From Echinicola vietnamensis DSM 17526 (GTDB taxonomy: Bacteria; Bacteroidota; Bacteroidia; Cytophagales; Cyclobacteriaceae), in contig NC_019904.1 of the NCBI RefSeq assembly GCF_000325705.1, positions 690,001-754,000 of the forward strand: DNA of 64,000 nt. Direction: 5' to 3'. The position numbers were made by a program, and so were the translations under genes. The notes beneath the pieces are model-generated. The model had not been told where the DNA came from and ran no database searches. It saw only the letters and a program-made list of their open reading frames with translations. Within the stretch, counting starts at the first letter, position 1, and every line of letters starts with the position of its first letter. Positions 45,009 to 54,011 of the stretch are shown here, one piece after another.

Positions 45009-45140
45009 CCAAATAGCAACCAAAGGTAGCGTAGAACATATTTACCCATCGAAATAGGCTATTCCCCCCAACTTTTCCACTTGGCCCCAAAAACAACATC
45101 TTCGTGACTTGGTGACTTTGTGGCCTTCTTTTCTTTAAAC

Positions 45141-45166
45141 AAAAAAAGCCCGGAAAAACCGGGCTC
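45141..45166 (-). terminator. terminator of the skp/bamA gene cluster
   Basis: On the minus strand AGCCCGG pairs with CCGGGCT around TTTTT and a run of T follows. It is placed after the last gene of the envelope-assembly operon. Confidence 0.9.
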
Positions 45167-45189
45167 TTTGTTTCTAATGTCTTTACTGC

Positions 45190-45750
45190 TTACTGAGGAA
45201 GGTCAGCATTTTCAGGCATTTGCTCAGGAAGCTCGATGCCCAATTTAGTGGCTACCAATTCCGTGAACTTGTCTGCTTCTTTGGTGTAAAGCAATACGGG
45301 AGATTGTCCGGCAGTCTCCGAGAAGATATGCGTATAGTTATGCTCAGCAGCTACTGCGTTGATAGCATTGAATACTTTGGTCTGTACCGGCTCTAGCAAT
45401 TCGCTCAGTTTTCTTTGGTAAGACACTTGCGCATCTTGCTCGTATTTGGCTACTTCGTCTCTCATTTTAGTGAGTTCCTGCTCTTTGGTAGCTCTTGCTT
45501 CTTCAGTCATGGTTTGCATCGCTTGCTGATATGACTGTACCTCCCTTTGGAAGTTTTGGGTTTTCGTCTGTACGTTGGTTTGCAATTGCTTGCCATAATC
45601 CTGCATGTCGGCGTCGATCTGTTGCATCTCCGGCATCAGGCTCATCAGTACCTCCACATTCGTATAGCCAATTTTGATATCTTGCTGGGCTTTTGCCACA
45701 AAGCTCAAACAAAATAAAGCAACGGCTGATAAGATAATTCTCACTTTCAT
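45190..45750 (-). CDS. OmpH/Skp-family periplasmic chaperone (distal copy)
   Basis: Skp-type chaperones form trimers that hold unfolded outer-membrane proteins on their way to BamA. The 186-residue protein has the signal peptide MKVRIILSAVALFCLSFVAKAQ, a core strand (IKIGYTNVEVLMSLMPEMQQIDADM), a long coiled-coil tentacle (about residues 45-110) and a C-terminal strand (NYTHIFSETAGQSPVLLYTKEADKF). The ATG at 45750 is chosen because it begins the signal peptide. It is the second of two tandem skp-like genes. Confidence 0.88.
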   Translation of the reverse strand: MKVRIILSAVALFCLSFVAKAQQDIKIGYTNVEVLMSLMPEMQQIDADMQDYGKQLQTNVQTKTQNFQREVQSYQQAMQTMTEEARATKEQELTKMRDEVAKYEQDAQVSYQRKLSELLEPVQTKVFNAINAVAAEHNYTHIFSETAGQSPVLLYTKEADKFTELVATKLGIELPEQMPENADLPQ

Positions 45751-45887
45751 AATCTGTTGTTTAATTAAGTTATTTGTTTTCACGTGTTTATATTTTTCCT
45801 TCAAGGGCCACATGCCTACCTGCCACAGTGCAGCATTTCAGCTTGCTGGCATGGAATCTCGAACGATTCATCATCCCAGTCCGTGAC

Positions 45888-46436
45888 TCATTGGTCTTGC
45901 TTGGCTTCTTCTGTTTCCAAACTTTCATCAATGCCAAGCTCCTCAATCACAAAATCCGAATAATCATGCACCGGATCGGTATAGATCATGGACAGATCGG
46001 CAGCCTTATCAAACATAATGGCAATACCATTCCTTTTGGACACCCTGTCGATGGCATCAAAGATCTTGGACTGTAGCGGCTTCATCAGTTCATCTTGCTT
46101 TTGATAGTATTCACCGTTTATGCCAAAAACCCTCGTATTATAATTACTGGCGGCCTTTTCCTTCTGCCGAATAGCCTCCATTCGCTCTTTGTACATGTCC
46201 TCGGTCAGCAAGACTTCTTCTGCTTTCAGGGCACTGTACATTTCCTTGATCTTATTCTCCAAATTCTGTGCCTCTTTTTTCCATGCTGCTGCCTGCTTCT
46301 TAAGCTCTTCCTGGACGATTTTGTAGTCCGGATGCTTATTTAGGATGTATTCCGAGTCCACAAACCCTATTTTCTGGGCTTGTGCCGCAGAAGCGAGCAT
46401 CAACAGAAAAAATACTATTTTAAGACACTTTAACAT
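45888..46436 (-). CDS. OmpH/Skp-family periplasmic chaperone (proximal copy)
   Basis: A 182-residue paralogue of the neighbouring Skp protein. Signal peptide MLKCLKIVFFLLMLASAAQAQ, core KIGFVDSEYILNKHPDYKIVQEEL, coiled coil from about residue 45 to 105, and C-terminal GIAIMFDKAADLSMIYTDPVHDYSDFVIEELGI. The gene begins 3 bases after the bamA stop, so the two are coupled, and the 137-base gap to the second copy holds no promoter box that I can see. Confidence 0.9.
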   Translation of the reverse strand: MLKCLKIVFFLLMLASAAQAQKIGFVDSEYILNKHPDYKIVQEELKKQAAAWKKEAQNLENKIKEMYSALKAEEVLLTEDMYKERMEAIRQKEKAASNYNTRVFGINGEYYQKQDELMKPLQSKIFDAIDRVSKRNGIAIMFDKAADLSMIYTDPVHDYSDFVIEELGIDESLETEEAKQDQ

Positions 46437-46439
46437 GTT

Positions 46440-49163
46440 TTACCTGAATTGTTGACCAATTGTAAAGTGGAACATCCCTCCACTTGGTTGGTAAGTACCT
46501 GGGGCTGCATCAAAGCCATACCCCCAATCGATGCCCAGCAGGCCAAAGGCCGGCATAAAGATCCTCGCACCAAATCCAGCAGATTTCTTCAGATCATACG
46601 GGTTAAATTCCGCATAATCACCCCAGTTATTACCCGCTTCGGCAAAGCCTAACAGGAAGATGGTCGCTGACGGATTGGGCGACACCAAGTATCGCAACTC
46701 CATCACGTATTTATTATAGACGATACCGCCAAAAGGCTCATCATTCCCTGGTGTTCCTCTTGAGTAATAACCGGGCGTCAACACCTGATTTTCATACCCC
46801 CTCAGACCAATAATATCTTGGCCGAGCGAGAAGTTATTAAAGGTCATGCCGTCACCCCCCATAACAAAGCGCTCTACTGGGATCATCCCAACTTTCTTGC
46901 TATAAGAACCTAGGAAGCCCATGTGCGTCCTGGCACTGACCACAAATTTATTGGAGCCAAATATAGGCGTATAAAATTTGGCATCAAACATCCATTTATG
47001 ATATTCCAGCCATCTATATTTCTCTTGATCAGGGGAATCTTCCGTAATATTCTTGTTCAATGAGGCATAAGGAGGCGTAAAGTTTACGCCCAAGGAAATA
47101 TTGGACCCCATTCTTGGATAAATCGGACTGTCCACATTGGATCTTGACACCGTGGTATTAAACACAAAACTTTTCAGCTTTCCCGTAGGGAAGCTCAACC
47201 CAAAGCTGGTTCCATATTGGTCAAACTCATACACTTGGTACTGCAAGGAGTTACTGATGCTGAAGTAATCATCCGGCCAGGTTACCCGCTTCGCCAGTCC
47301 AACGGTAATCCCAGTAATCTTAAAGAAGCCAAGCTCATCACCAAAATTGGACTGATTATAGATATCAATTCTCCGCTGAACAGAGTGATTAAGACTTACG
47401 CTAAGCGCATTGGGTTTCTTGCCACCAAACCAAGGTTCGGTAAAGGAAAAGCTATAGTTCTGGAAACTTTTACCATTGGCCTGTACCCTTAGGCTCAGCT
47501 TCTGGCCATCCCCCACCGGAAGTGGTCGCCACTTGGAGAAATCCCCAATATTGCGCACAGAGAAGTTGTTAAACACCAATCCTACGGTACCCACAAAACC
47601 ATAGAAACCACCCCAACCACCAGAAAGCTCGATCTGGTCATTTGGCCGCTCTTCCAGCTGGAAGACAATGTCTACTGTAGCGTCCTCAAAGTTTGGTCTT
47701 AAGTCAGGATTGATTGTTTCTGGATCGAAATATCCAATCTGCGAAAGTTCCCGAATCGTTCTTACCAATAAAGACCGATCAAATTTCTGTCCGGGAAGGA
47801 TCCTGATTTCACGCATGACCACGTGGTCAGAAGTCCGCTCGTTCCCTTCGATGGAAACACTGTTCACGGTCACCTGAGGGCCTTCGAAGATCCGCATTTC
47901 GATATCAATGCTATCTGCGGCTACATTTACTTCCACAGGATCAATCTGGAAAAACAAGTAGCCATCATCCTGGTACAATGAACTGATATCATCTCCCTTG
48001 GTAGGGTCATAGTTCAGTCGCTTGTCCAATAGCTCTTTATTATAGGTGTCTCCTGACTTGATCCCCAGTTTTGCCAACAACTCCGCATCATCATGGATAT
48101 AGTTACCGGTAAAGGATATATCTCTATAATAATATTTTCTTCCTTCTTCCAAGTCAATGTCGATATTGACCGTACGCTCATCAAAGTTATATACCGAATC
48201 GACTAAGATTTCCGCATCCCGGAAACCTTTGGTCTGATAGAAGTTGATGATATTGTCTTTATCGTTTCGGTATTCCTTCTTATTGAATTTGGAGCTGCTG
48301 AAGAAATTCAGCTTGAAATTTTTATTAATATAGGTTTTGACCTCTTCATCGGTCACTGGATTTCGACGGGCGATGCTATTGCCTATATGTTCAGCATCGG
48401 CATTTTTTAGCCGCTCGAAGATGTCTTTGAAGATCCACACACGCGCATGCTCGTTGGTTTTCTTCATCTTCTTTTTAAGCTTACCATCCGCAATTTCCTC
48501 GTTTCCGGTAATGGCAATTTCGTTGATTTTGACCTTGGATTTTTTGTCCACGTCAAAACGCAGCTTTACACTGTTTGGAAAAGAAGTATCCCTTTCCTGT
48601 ATGATTTTTACCTCGGTATTCAGGTAACCTTTTTCTACAAAATAATTGGTGATTTTTCTTTTGGAGGAATTCAATACATCCTCTCGTACCACACGACCTC
48701 GGATCTGTACTTTGTCGCGCAGTTCGCTTTCTTGGGTAGAGGTCACCCCGGTAAATTCCACAATGCTGAACCTTGGCCGCTCGGTCAAGTCCATCAACAG
48801 GTAAATTTCATCTCCTTCTATCTTGGTGACCAAGATTTTCACATCTCCGATAATGCCTTGCTGCCAGAGCTTTTTTAGTGCATTTGAGATCGCATCTCCC
48901 GGTACACTGATCTCATCACCGACCTTTAATCCAGACAAGGAAACAATAGCCGTTTCATCAAGGGTGGAAAGGCCTACTGCTTTGATTTCTGCTATTTTAT
49001 ATTGCTTTGGCTGTGCATAGTTCAGCTCCAGAATATCGATCGGTTTCTGTTGGGAGTAACGACTTTGCCCCAGTCTGATCTGGGCCTGCGTGACACCGGT
49101 AATCCCGATAAACACCGGGAGGAATAAGCATATTACAAGTAAGCTTCTATTCATTAATCTCAT
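46440..49163 (-). CDS. bamA: outer-membrane protein assembly factor BamA
   Basis: BamA inserts beta-barrel proteins in the outer membrane. The 907-residue protein has a signal peptide ending VTQAQ, an N-terminal extension, five POTRA-like domains (about residues 50-480; e.g. KYYYRDISFTGNYIHDDAELLAKLGIKSGDTYN) and an Omp85 barrel with the lid-loop arginine in DIIGLRGYENQVL near residue 790 and a C-terminal aromatic-rich strand ending TIGQQFR. The POTRA part is longer than in proteobacteria, in keeping with Bacteroidota. It overlaps uppS by 4 bases. Confidence 0.95.
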   Translation of the reverse strand: MRLMNRSLLVICLFLPVFIGITGVTQAQIRLGQSRYSQQKPIDILELNYAQPKQYKIAEIKAVGLSTLDETAIVSLSGLKVGDEISVPGDAISNALKKLWQQGIIGDVKILVTKIEGDEIYLLMDLTERPRFSIVEFTGVTSTQESELRDKVQIRGRVVREDVLNSSKRKITNYFVEKGYLNTEVKIIQERDTSFPNSVKLRFDVDKKSKVKINEIAITGNEEIADGKLKKKMKKTNEHARVWIFKDIFERLKNADAEHIGNSIARRNPVTDEEVKTYINKNFKLNFFSSSKFNKKEYRNDKDNIINFYQTKGFRDAEILVDSVYNFDERTVNIDIDLEEGRKYYYRDISFTGNYIHDDAELLAKLGIKSGDTYNKELLDKRLNYDPTKGDDISSLYQDDGYLFFQIDPVEVNVAADSIDIEMRIFEGPQVTVNSVSIEGNERTSDHVVMREIRILPGQKFDRSLLVRTIRELSQIGYFDPETINPDLRPNFEDATVDIVFQLEERPNDQIELSGGWGGFYGFVGTVGLVFNNFSVRNIGDFSKWRPLPVGDGQKLSLRVQANGKSFQNYSFSFTEPWFGGKKPNALSVSLNHSVQRRIDIYNQSNFGDELGFFKITGITVGLAKRVTWPDDYFSISNSLQYQVYEFDQYGTSFGLSFPTGKLKSFVFNTTVSRSNVDSPIYPRMGSNISLGVNFTPPYASLNKNITEDSPDQEKYRWLEYHKWMFDAKFYTPIFGSNKFVVSARTHMGFLGSYSKKVGMIPVERFVMGGDGMTFNNFSLGQDIIGLRGYENQVLTPGYYSRGTPGNDEPFGGIVYNKYVMELRYLVSPNPSATIFLLGFAEAGNNWGDYAEFNPYDLKKSAGFGARIFMPAFGLLGIDWGYGFDAAPGTYQPSGGMFHFTIGQQFR

Positions 49164-49897
49164 GATTTTATCTGGGCACCTGTTTTGCCAAAGCGTCTTT
49201 CCCTACGTTGGTAATCCGCAACAGCTTCCAGCAGGTGCTCTTTTCTAAAGTCCGGCCATAATACCTCTGTAAAATACAGTTCAGTATAGGCCAATTGCCA
49301 AAGCAGAAAATTACTGATCCTCAACTCCCCACTGGTCCTGATCAGGAGTTCCGGATCGGGATAATCTTTGGTCAGCAGGTGAGAGGTGATCATATCTTCT
49401 GTGATCTCTTCTACATCAATTTCATTGTCAGCTACTTTTTTGGCAATGTCTTTTACGGTATTGGTAATTTCCCATCTTCCACTATAGCTCAGGGCCAAGA
49501 TGAGGGTAAGTCCGGTATTTCGGGAAGTTTCCTCGATGGCTTCGCTAAGCTTGGCCCTGCTTCTGGGTGGCAACATGCCCATGTCCCCGATCAGGGTAAG
49601 CTTTACATTATCCTTCATCAGATTGGGCACTTGATCGGTAAGGGTTTTTACCAGCAGCTCCATAATGGCCTTGACCTCGAGTTTTGGCCTGGACCAGTTT
49701 TCCGTGGAAAATGTATAAAGCGTCAAATACGCTACGCCCAAATCATTCGCCCCAGTAATGGTCTCACGCACGGCTGTAATGGCATTTCTATGGCCAAAGA
49801 CACGCTTGGCTCCTTTGCCCTGCGCCCATCGACCGTTACCATCCATGATTACAGCAATGTGCTTGGGAATCCTTTCCTTGTCTATCGCTTCCTTCAT
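49160..49897 (-). CDS. uppS: isoprenyl transferase (undecaprenyl diphosphate synthase)
   Basis: UppS makes the C55 lipid carrier for peptidoglycan by cis-condensation of isopentenyl diphosphate. The 245-residue protein shows the catalytic Asp motif IAVIMDGNGRWAQGKG near residue 18, LTLYTFSTENWSRP near 65, and the Arg-rich RTSGELRISNFLLWQLAYTELYFTEVLWPDF near 195-225. The ATGA overlap with bamA couples translation. It heads the bamA-skp-skp series, with the porG-like gene upstream. Confidence 0.95.
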   Translation of the reverse strand: MKEAIDKERIPKHIAVIMDGNGRWAQGKGAKRVFGHRNAITAVRETITGANDLGVAYLTLYTFSTENWSRPKLEVKAIMELLVKTLTDQVPNLMKDNVKLTLIGDMGMLPPRSRAKLSEAIEETSRNTGLTLILALSYSGRWEITNTVKDIAKKVADNEIDVEEITEDMITSHLLTKDYPDPELLIRTSGELRISNFLLWQLAYTELYFTEVLWPDFRKEHLLEAVADYQRRERRFGKTGAQIKS

Positions 49898-49979
49898 TCC
49901 AGTTTTGTCCGAGCTTAAATTTTTTGGAGGTACAAAAATGCTATTTCTTTTTTAATATTCTATCCCCGATGCCAATTAA

Positions 49980-50771
49980 TTAATAATTAAAGCATTCGAT
50001 CTTGTGGAAGGAGTAACTTAGCGTCACACCTAAAAAATAATACCAGTCCTTGTCCGCCTTGTTTCCATAATTCAATCCATAAGGCAAAGGATATGCATCC
50101 GGATCATCTGGAAGGGGGGCATTTGGGTCAGGTGGAAACCGTGGCAAATTGGTCTCACTCGACTCGATCTTGTCCAAAAAGTCTGAGAGGGTGGGCCTAA
50201 AGCCAAACTCTACCGAAAGAAACAACCGCTCCTTCAGTTGGTACTTGACGCCCAAACCAAAAGGGATCACCGGGGTGGACAAGGAATAATCCCCATCATC
50301 CTGCGGATGAATTTCCCCTTGATAGGCCTGTCCTTCGCCAAAGAACATCGTGTACCCAATCCCAAAGAACGCGTAGGGAGAATATCGCACAGGAGAATGT
50401 GGTGCCAAGTAATCGAGAAAATGGTATTCCATCATCACATGTCCTTCCACCAGCAAGCCCTTGAAATATGCGTTTCGAGCTTGAGCCATAGCATCCAACG
50501 GTCGTACACTGTCCGCGGCGTTTAATCCGGCCAGGGCAATGCCATACCGTAAACTCCAAACATTGTCAAATTTTCGTCTGCCAAACAACGTGCCTTGAAG
50601 TCCAATCTGGGAAGGATCCAGTCGTCGGATAATATCTCCGGAATACGTCGCCACTCCCAAGCCTATGCCATATTCACTGGTCTTTTGCGCATATCCACGC
50701 CTCACTGAAATTGACATTAACATCAAAATCAGAAGGGAACAACACAAAAACTGAAAATTGACTTTTTTCAA
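49980..50771 (-). CDS. PorG-like (DUF6089) outer-membrane beta-barrel protein
   Basis: A 263-residue protein with signal peptide (MKKVNFQFLCCSLLILMLMSISVRRGYAQ) and an 8-strand-like barrel (YGIGLGVATYSGDIIRRLDPSQIGLQGTLFGRRKF, YSPYAFFGIGYTMFFGEG, GLGVKYQLKERLFLSVEFGFRPTLSDFLD). It matches the DUF6089 group that includes PorG, an outer-membrane partner of the PorK-PorN ring in type IX secretion; the porG-uppS-bamA neighbourhood is typical (family knowledge). The start is a TTG; no ATG fits the signal peptide. Confidence 0.78.
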   Translation of the reverse strand: MKKVNFQFLCCSLLILMLMSISVRRGYAQKTSEYGIGLGVATYSGDIIRRLDPSQIGLQGTLFGRRKFDNVWSLRYGIALAGLNAADSVRPLDAMAQARNAYFKGLLVEGHVMMEYHFLDYLAPHSPVRYSPYAFFGIGYTMFFGEGQAYQGEIHPQDDGDYSLSTPVIPFGLGVKYQLKERLFLSVEFGFRPTLSDFLDKIESSETNLPRFPPDPNAPLPDDPDAYPLPYGLNYGNKADKDWYYFLGVTLSYSFHKIECFNY

Positions 50772-50802
50772 GACGCTGCAATTTATAAAGTACTCAACGA
50801 AT

Positions 50803-50832
50803 AAAAAACCCTCCTCAGTATTCAGGGGGTTA
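50803..50832 (-). terminator. candidate terminator between nadK and the porG-like gene
   Basis: On the minus strand a C-rich arm (CCCCCTGA) and a G-rich arm (TGAGGAGGG) with imperfect pairing are followed by six T. Pairing includes a mismatch, so confidence is moderate. Confidence 0.5.
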
Positions 50833-50845
50833 ATTTATGTTAAAA

Positions 50846-51721
50846 CTAATTTCGCATATCAAAGCCCCAATTCAGCTTCTTACGCAAGGTGTCGAAGAAA
50901 CTGTAATCGTGGAACTTAACCAACCTGGCCACGAATTTCTCTCGCTTGACCTTTAGCTTTACCGAGGCATCCACCGCCGTGGACCGAGAGTCCAATGATA
51001 TCAAAAATTTCTTACTTCTTCCTTCAATGGAAAAAGTTATTTCACTTTCGTCCGAAACAATCATAGGCCTCACATTCAGGTTGTGCGGACTTACCGGTGT
51101 AATGACAAAGTTCTTGGCTGAAGGGGATATTAACGGCCCTCCACAACTCAGGGAATAGCCCGTAGAACCGGTGGGAGTCGCGACGATCAGGCCGTCTGCC
51201 CAGTAGCTGTTCAGGTATTCTCCATCGATGTACGTGTGTACGATGATCATGGAAGAAGTATCCCGCTTGTGGATGGTAAACTCATTCAGGCCATAGGGCA
51301 CCCCATTAAACAGCTTTTGATCGGCTTCCAGGTTTATCAGTATCCTGTCCTGAATGGTAAAATCACCGTCAAAGAGTACCTGCACCGCTTTCTCCACATC
51401 TTCCTTGGCAATGGTCGCCAAAAATCCCATCCTACCGGTATTGATCCCTACAATGGGCACTTCATACTCGCCCACCAAGGACACCGTATCCAGCAATGTC
51501 CCGTCACCGCCTACCGAAATGACAAAGTCCATCCCTGCCAACTCCTTCCTTTCGCCCAACACAGTGAATCCGGTAGCTTTTGCCCCGGATTTCTTTAAGT
51601 ATTTTGAAAAGGTTTCAGTGAGAAATAAATCGGTTCCATGACCATGCAGCACCGCTATCAACTTCTCTATATATGGCACAAATTCCTTTTGAAAACTTAT
51701 ACCATGAATGGTTATCTTCAT
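50846..51721 (-). CDS. nadK: NAD kinase
   Basis: NadK phosphorylates NAD to NADP. The 291-residue protein has the ATP/NAD-binding motif VISVGGDGTLLDTVSLVG near residue 70, the GINTGRMGFLATI loop near 95 and the family glycines in ADGLIVATPTGSTGYSLSCGGPLISP near 185. It has no signal sequence. It follows the CBS-domain gene by 10 bases, so the two are one transcript. Confidence 0.95.
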   Translation of the reverse strand: MKITIHGISFQKEFVPYIEKLIAVLHGHGTDLFLTETFSKYLKKSGAKATGFTVLGERKELAGMDFVISVGGDGTLLDTVSLVGEYEVPIVGINTGRMGFLATIAKEDVEKAVQVLFDGDFTIQDRILINLEADQKLFNGVPYGLNEFTIHKRDTSSMIIVHTYIDGEYLNSYWADGLIVATPTGSTGYSLSCGGPLISPSAKNFVITPVSPHNLNVRPMIVSDESEITFSIEGRSKKFLISLDSRSTAVDASVKLKVKREKFVARLVKFHDYSFFDTLRKKLNWGFDMRN

Positions 51722-51731
51722 TTGTTTCCTA

Positions 51732-52397
51732 TTAGATATTTAAAAATCTCATCAGGTTATCCAGACGGTCTTGTTCTTTGTTTTCATCCATTTCTTCCTG
51801 ATAATGATCGATCACCTTGTACCCAAACCGCTCCAAGGTGGCCTTGATATGGCGAAGCTCTGTTTTATCGACTTTTAGCACCACCTTTATTTTGCTCTCA
51901 TCCAAAGGGTCACTGGTCAAAAAACTGCTCAACACCTTGGCATTTTCTGATTCTATGACCCGGGCAATTTCGTACAGACTGTAATCTGTCATGAACATCG
52001 ACAACACCAACACCCCTCCCTGGGCTTGGATCGACAGCGTATCGGCAAAAGCTGCTATGGCATCTTCCAGCGTGACCACACCATGATAAATATTTTCATG
52101 ATCTACTACGGCCACCATATTGCTTTGAAACTCGGAAGCGACACGGAGCACGTCATAGATATGCTTGTCCTTCAGCACAAAGCACCCCTCTGACTCCAGT
52201 GGAACATCTGCCACGGGAATATCTTCTTTGTTGATGTTATAGATCATTTCATCTGTGACCAAGCCCCTGAAAATCCCCGCTTCCACCACAGGCAATACAT
52301 CCGTACGGATTTCTTCCATCCATGACAAAGCCATCTTTGCCTTGTCTGTGAGTTTTAATGGGGGAATCATGTTGTTGATGAATTCGTACGCCTGCAT
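51732..52397 (-). CDS. CBS-domain protein
   Basis: A 221-residue cytoplasmic protein with two CBS motifs (VLPVVEAGIFRGLVTDEMIYNI near residue 35, and MVAVVDHENIYHGVVTLEDAIAAFADTL near 95) and an ACT-like or other small C-terminal regulatory domain (ILVDKTELRHIKATLERFGYKVIDHY-like segment near 180). CBS pairs bind adenine nucleotides. The target is unknown; tight linkage upstream of nadK in Bacteroidota suggests a role linked to nucleotide status, which is only an inference. Confidence 0.85.
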   Translation of the reverse strand: MQAYEFINNMIPPLKLTDKAKMALSWMEEIRTDVLPVVEAGIFRGLVTDEMIYNINKEDIPVADVPLESEGCFVLKDKHIYDVLRVASEFQSNMVAVVDHENIYHGVVTLEDAIAAFADTLSIQAQGGVLVLSMFMTDYSLYEIARVIESENAKVLSSFLTSDPLDESKIKVVLKVDKTELRHIKATLERFGYKVIDHYQEEMDENKEQDRLDNLMRFLNI

Positions 52398-52612
52398 ATT
52401 TTAAAGATATTAAATAGTATTCATTTATTAAAACGCAAAAAGCACATCCCGCGTCCAATGAGGGAAATTTTATTTTTCATGACTTATAGGTCAATTTTCC
52501 AATCCCAGCGTTTTAAGCACTTATCCTAGGAAAAATAAACCAAACCGGAAGTCCCCAACAGGCAAATACATTAAAAGCAAAAAAACAAACCCATTTATAG
52601 GTAGCACACTCT

Positions 52613-53203
52613 TCAGCCCTCATTCCGAGACTGCCCGTCCCGCACATAACACTTGCCCCAATTCTGAATTACCTGCAGGCCATATTCACTTAGGTACGCT
52701 TCGGGGTGATATTGGATGCCGACAATCGGAAGTGTCTGGTGTACCATGGCCATTAACGCTCCCTGCTCGGTATAAAGCAGTGGCTGAAGGCAATCCGGCA
52801 AATCCTTAAGTTCCAGGGAATGGTAGCGTGTCACCAAAAATCGCTCCGGCAGCCCGTTCAGCATGGGGTGGTCCAAGCGCTTGGTCACGGAGTACACTTT
52901 GCCATGAACCGGACGTGCTCCCGTTACCAACTTGGCACCAAAAAAGGTTCCAATGCATTGATGCCCCAGACACACCCCCAGTACGGGCAACTTGTCATGA
53001 AAGTATTCAAAAATCTCCTGAAGATTTCCCGCCTTTGCAGGAGTTTCCGGCCCTGGAGAAAGTACAAGTCCCTCATATTTTCCTTCCATCAAAACCGCCA
53101 ATGGCGTATCGTTCCTGACAATATGCAGGTCGAAGCCTGCCTGCCTAAAGTAATCCGCCAAGATATGGGAAAAGGAATCAAAATTATCAATTAGCAACAG
53201 CAT
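52613..53203 (-). CDS. anthranilate/aminodeoxychorismate synthase glutaminase component (PabA/TrpG)
   Basis: A 196-residue class I glutamine amidotransferase: MLLLIDNFDSFSHILADYF at the start, the catalytic Cys in LPVLGVCLGHQCIG near residue 78, and His-Glu in GIQYHPEAYLSEYG near 170. It supplies ammonia to a chorismate-using partner (TrpE or PabB), which is not encoded in the window, so the choice between anthranilate and folate synthesis stays open. It overlaps cvpA by 17 bases. Confidence 0.88.
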   Translation of the reverse strand: MLLLIDNFDSFSHILADYFRQAGFDLHIVRNDTPLAVLMEGKYEGLVLSPGPETPAKAGNLQEIFEYFHDKLPVLGVCLGHQCIGTFFGAKLVTGARPVHGKVYSVTKRLDHPMLNGLPERFLVTRYHSLELKDLPDCLQPLLYTEQGALMAMVHQTLPIVGIQYHPEAYLSEYGLQVIQNWGKCYVRDGQSRNEG

Positions 53204-53732
53204 CCTGAGATTTTTCTACCAACTCATTGATTCGTCCTACGGCATCCTGAATGGCTGGTGTAATGACCCCGACCATATCAATGACAATAGCAGCAAATGG
53301 TTCGATGACCGTAAAAAGGTAACTTTCCTCCAGCTTTTCACGGGGCATTTCTATCCCAAAGGACTTTGCCGCCCAAATCAACAGGCTGAGCATAAAGCCC
53401 CACTTCAGCAAGCCCAGGATAGCTCCAGCAAAATTATCAAAGGTACCCAAAATGGTCAGGTCCAACGTTTTCTTCACCAATAAGGCCAAAATCCGAATCG
53501 TGATCGTCACCAACAAAAATATGATCAAAAAGGAGATGAAAGGCAACATAAAGGTCAGGCTCTCCACCCGTGTGGCCAAGAGTTCTGCCCCCCAGTGCAT
53601 AAACTTAAAAGCAAAGACAAGCCCGATGATAAAGGCCACTATCGACAAAATGCCAATAAAAAGGCCTTGCCGATAGCCGCTATAAGCCCCTATGGCCAAT
53701 AAAATCAGTATAACAATGTCTATCGTGTTCAA
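53187..53732 (-). CDS. CvpA family membrane protein
   Basis: A 181-residue protein with four hydrophobic helices (IVILILLAIGAYSGYRQGLFIGILSIVAFIIGLVFAFKF, FMLPFISFLIIFLLVTITIRILALLV, FDNFAGAILGLLKWGFMLSLLIWAA) and the CvpA signature. CvpA is linked to colicin V production and envelope homeostasis in other bacteria; its molecular role is unclear. It is the first gene of a pair with the PabA/TrpG glutaminase. Confidence 0.88.
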   Translation of the reverse strand: MNTIDIVILILLAIGAYSGYRQGLFIGILSIVAFIIGLVFAFKFMHWGAELLATRVESLTFMLPFISFLIIFLLVTITIRILALLVKKTLDLTILGTFDNFAGAILGLLKWGFMLSLLIWAAKSFGIEMPREKLEESYLFTVIEPFAAIVIDMVGVITPAIQDAVGRINELVEKSQDAVAN

Positions 53733-54011
53733 CTATTGGTATGGTTAACTATTTATGGGTAAGGCGTGATTCCTTCCTGATCCAGTATGATTGGCTTTCT
53801 TGGAAGCAGCAGCGGCCGTTTACCCGATGCAGGGATCGTCCAATCACTTCTCATAAGCCCCTGACTTGCCCTTTTGACATGCTCAGTAAAGGAATCGGGA
53901 ACACCTATGGGGGCCTGAGGAAAGTCACCAAAGGCTATCCAAGGATCCCCATCCTTTACGATGCTAGGGCAACCACCCCGCACAAACCTCTTGCTGCTTT
54001 GGCCCAGCCTA

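Larger units (their letters stand above)
44672..45140. other. repeat-filled intergenic region
   Basis: About 470 bases between thioredoxin and the Skp-like genes. It holds one copy of the CGAAGGCACTAAGC repeat (44731-44793), one copy of the CTATCTGTGT repeat (44944-45008), and a CTTCGTGACTTGGTGACTTTGTGGC element (about 45104-45128). No gene is visible. Confidence 0.55.

Noticed and set aside
49295..49918. 207-residue open frame on the plus strand
   Set aside because: It is antisense to uppS; no recognisable domain and no upstream promoter box.
53753..53983. Small complete gene on the minus strand starting at GTG 53983
   Set aside because: The open frame extends past that GTG without another start, and no promoter or ribosome-binding signal is visible; kept only as a possible remnant.
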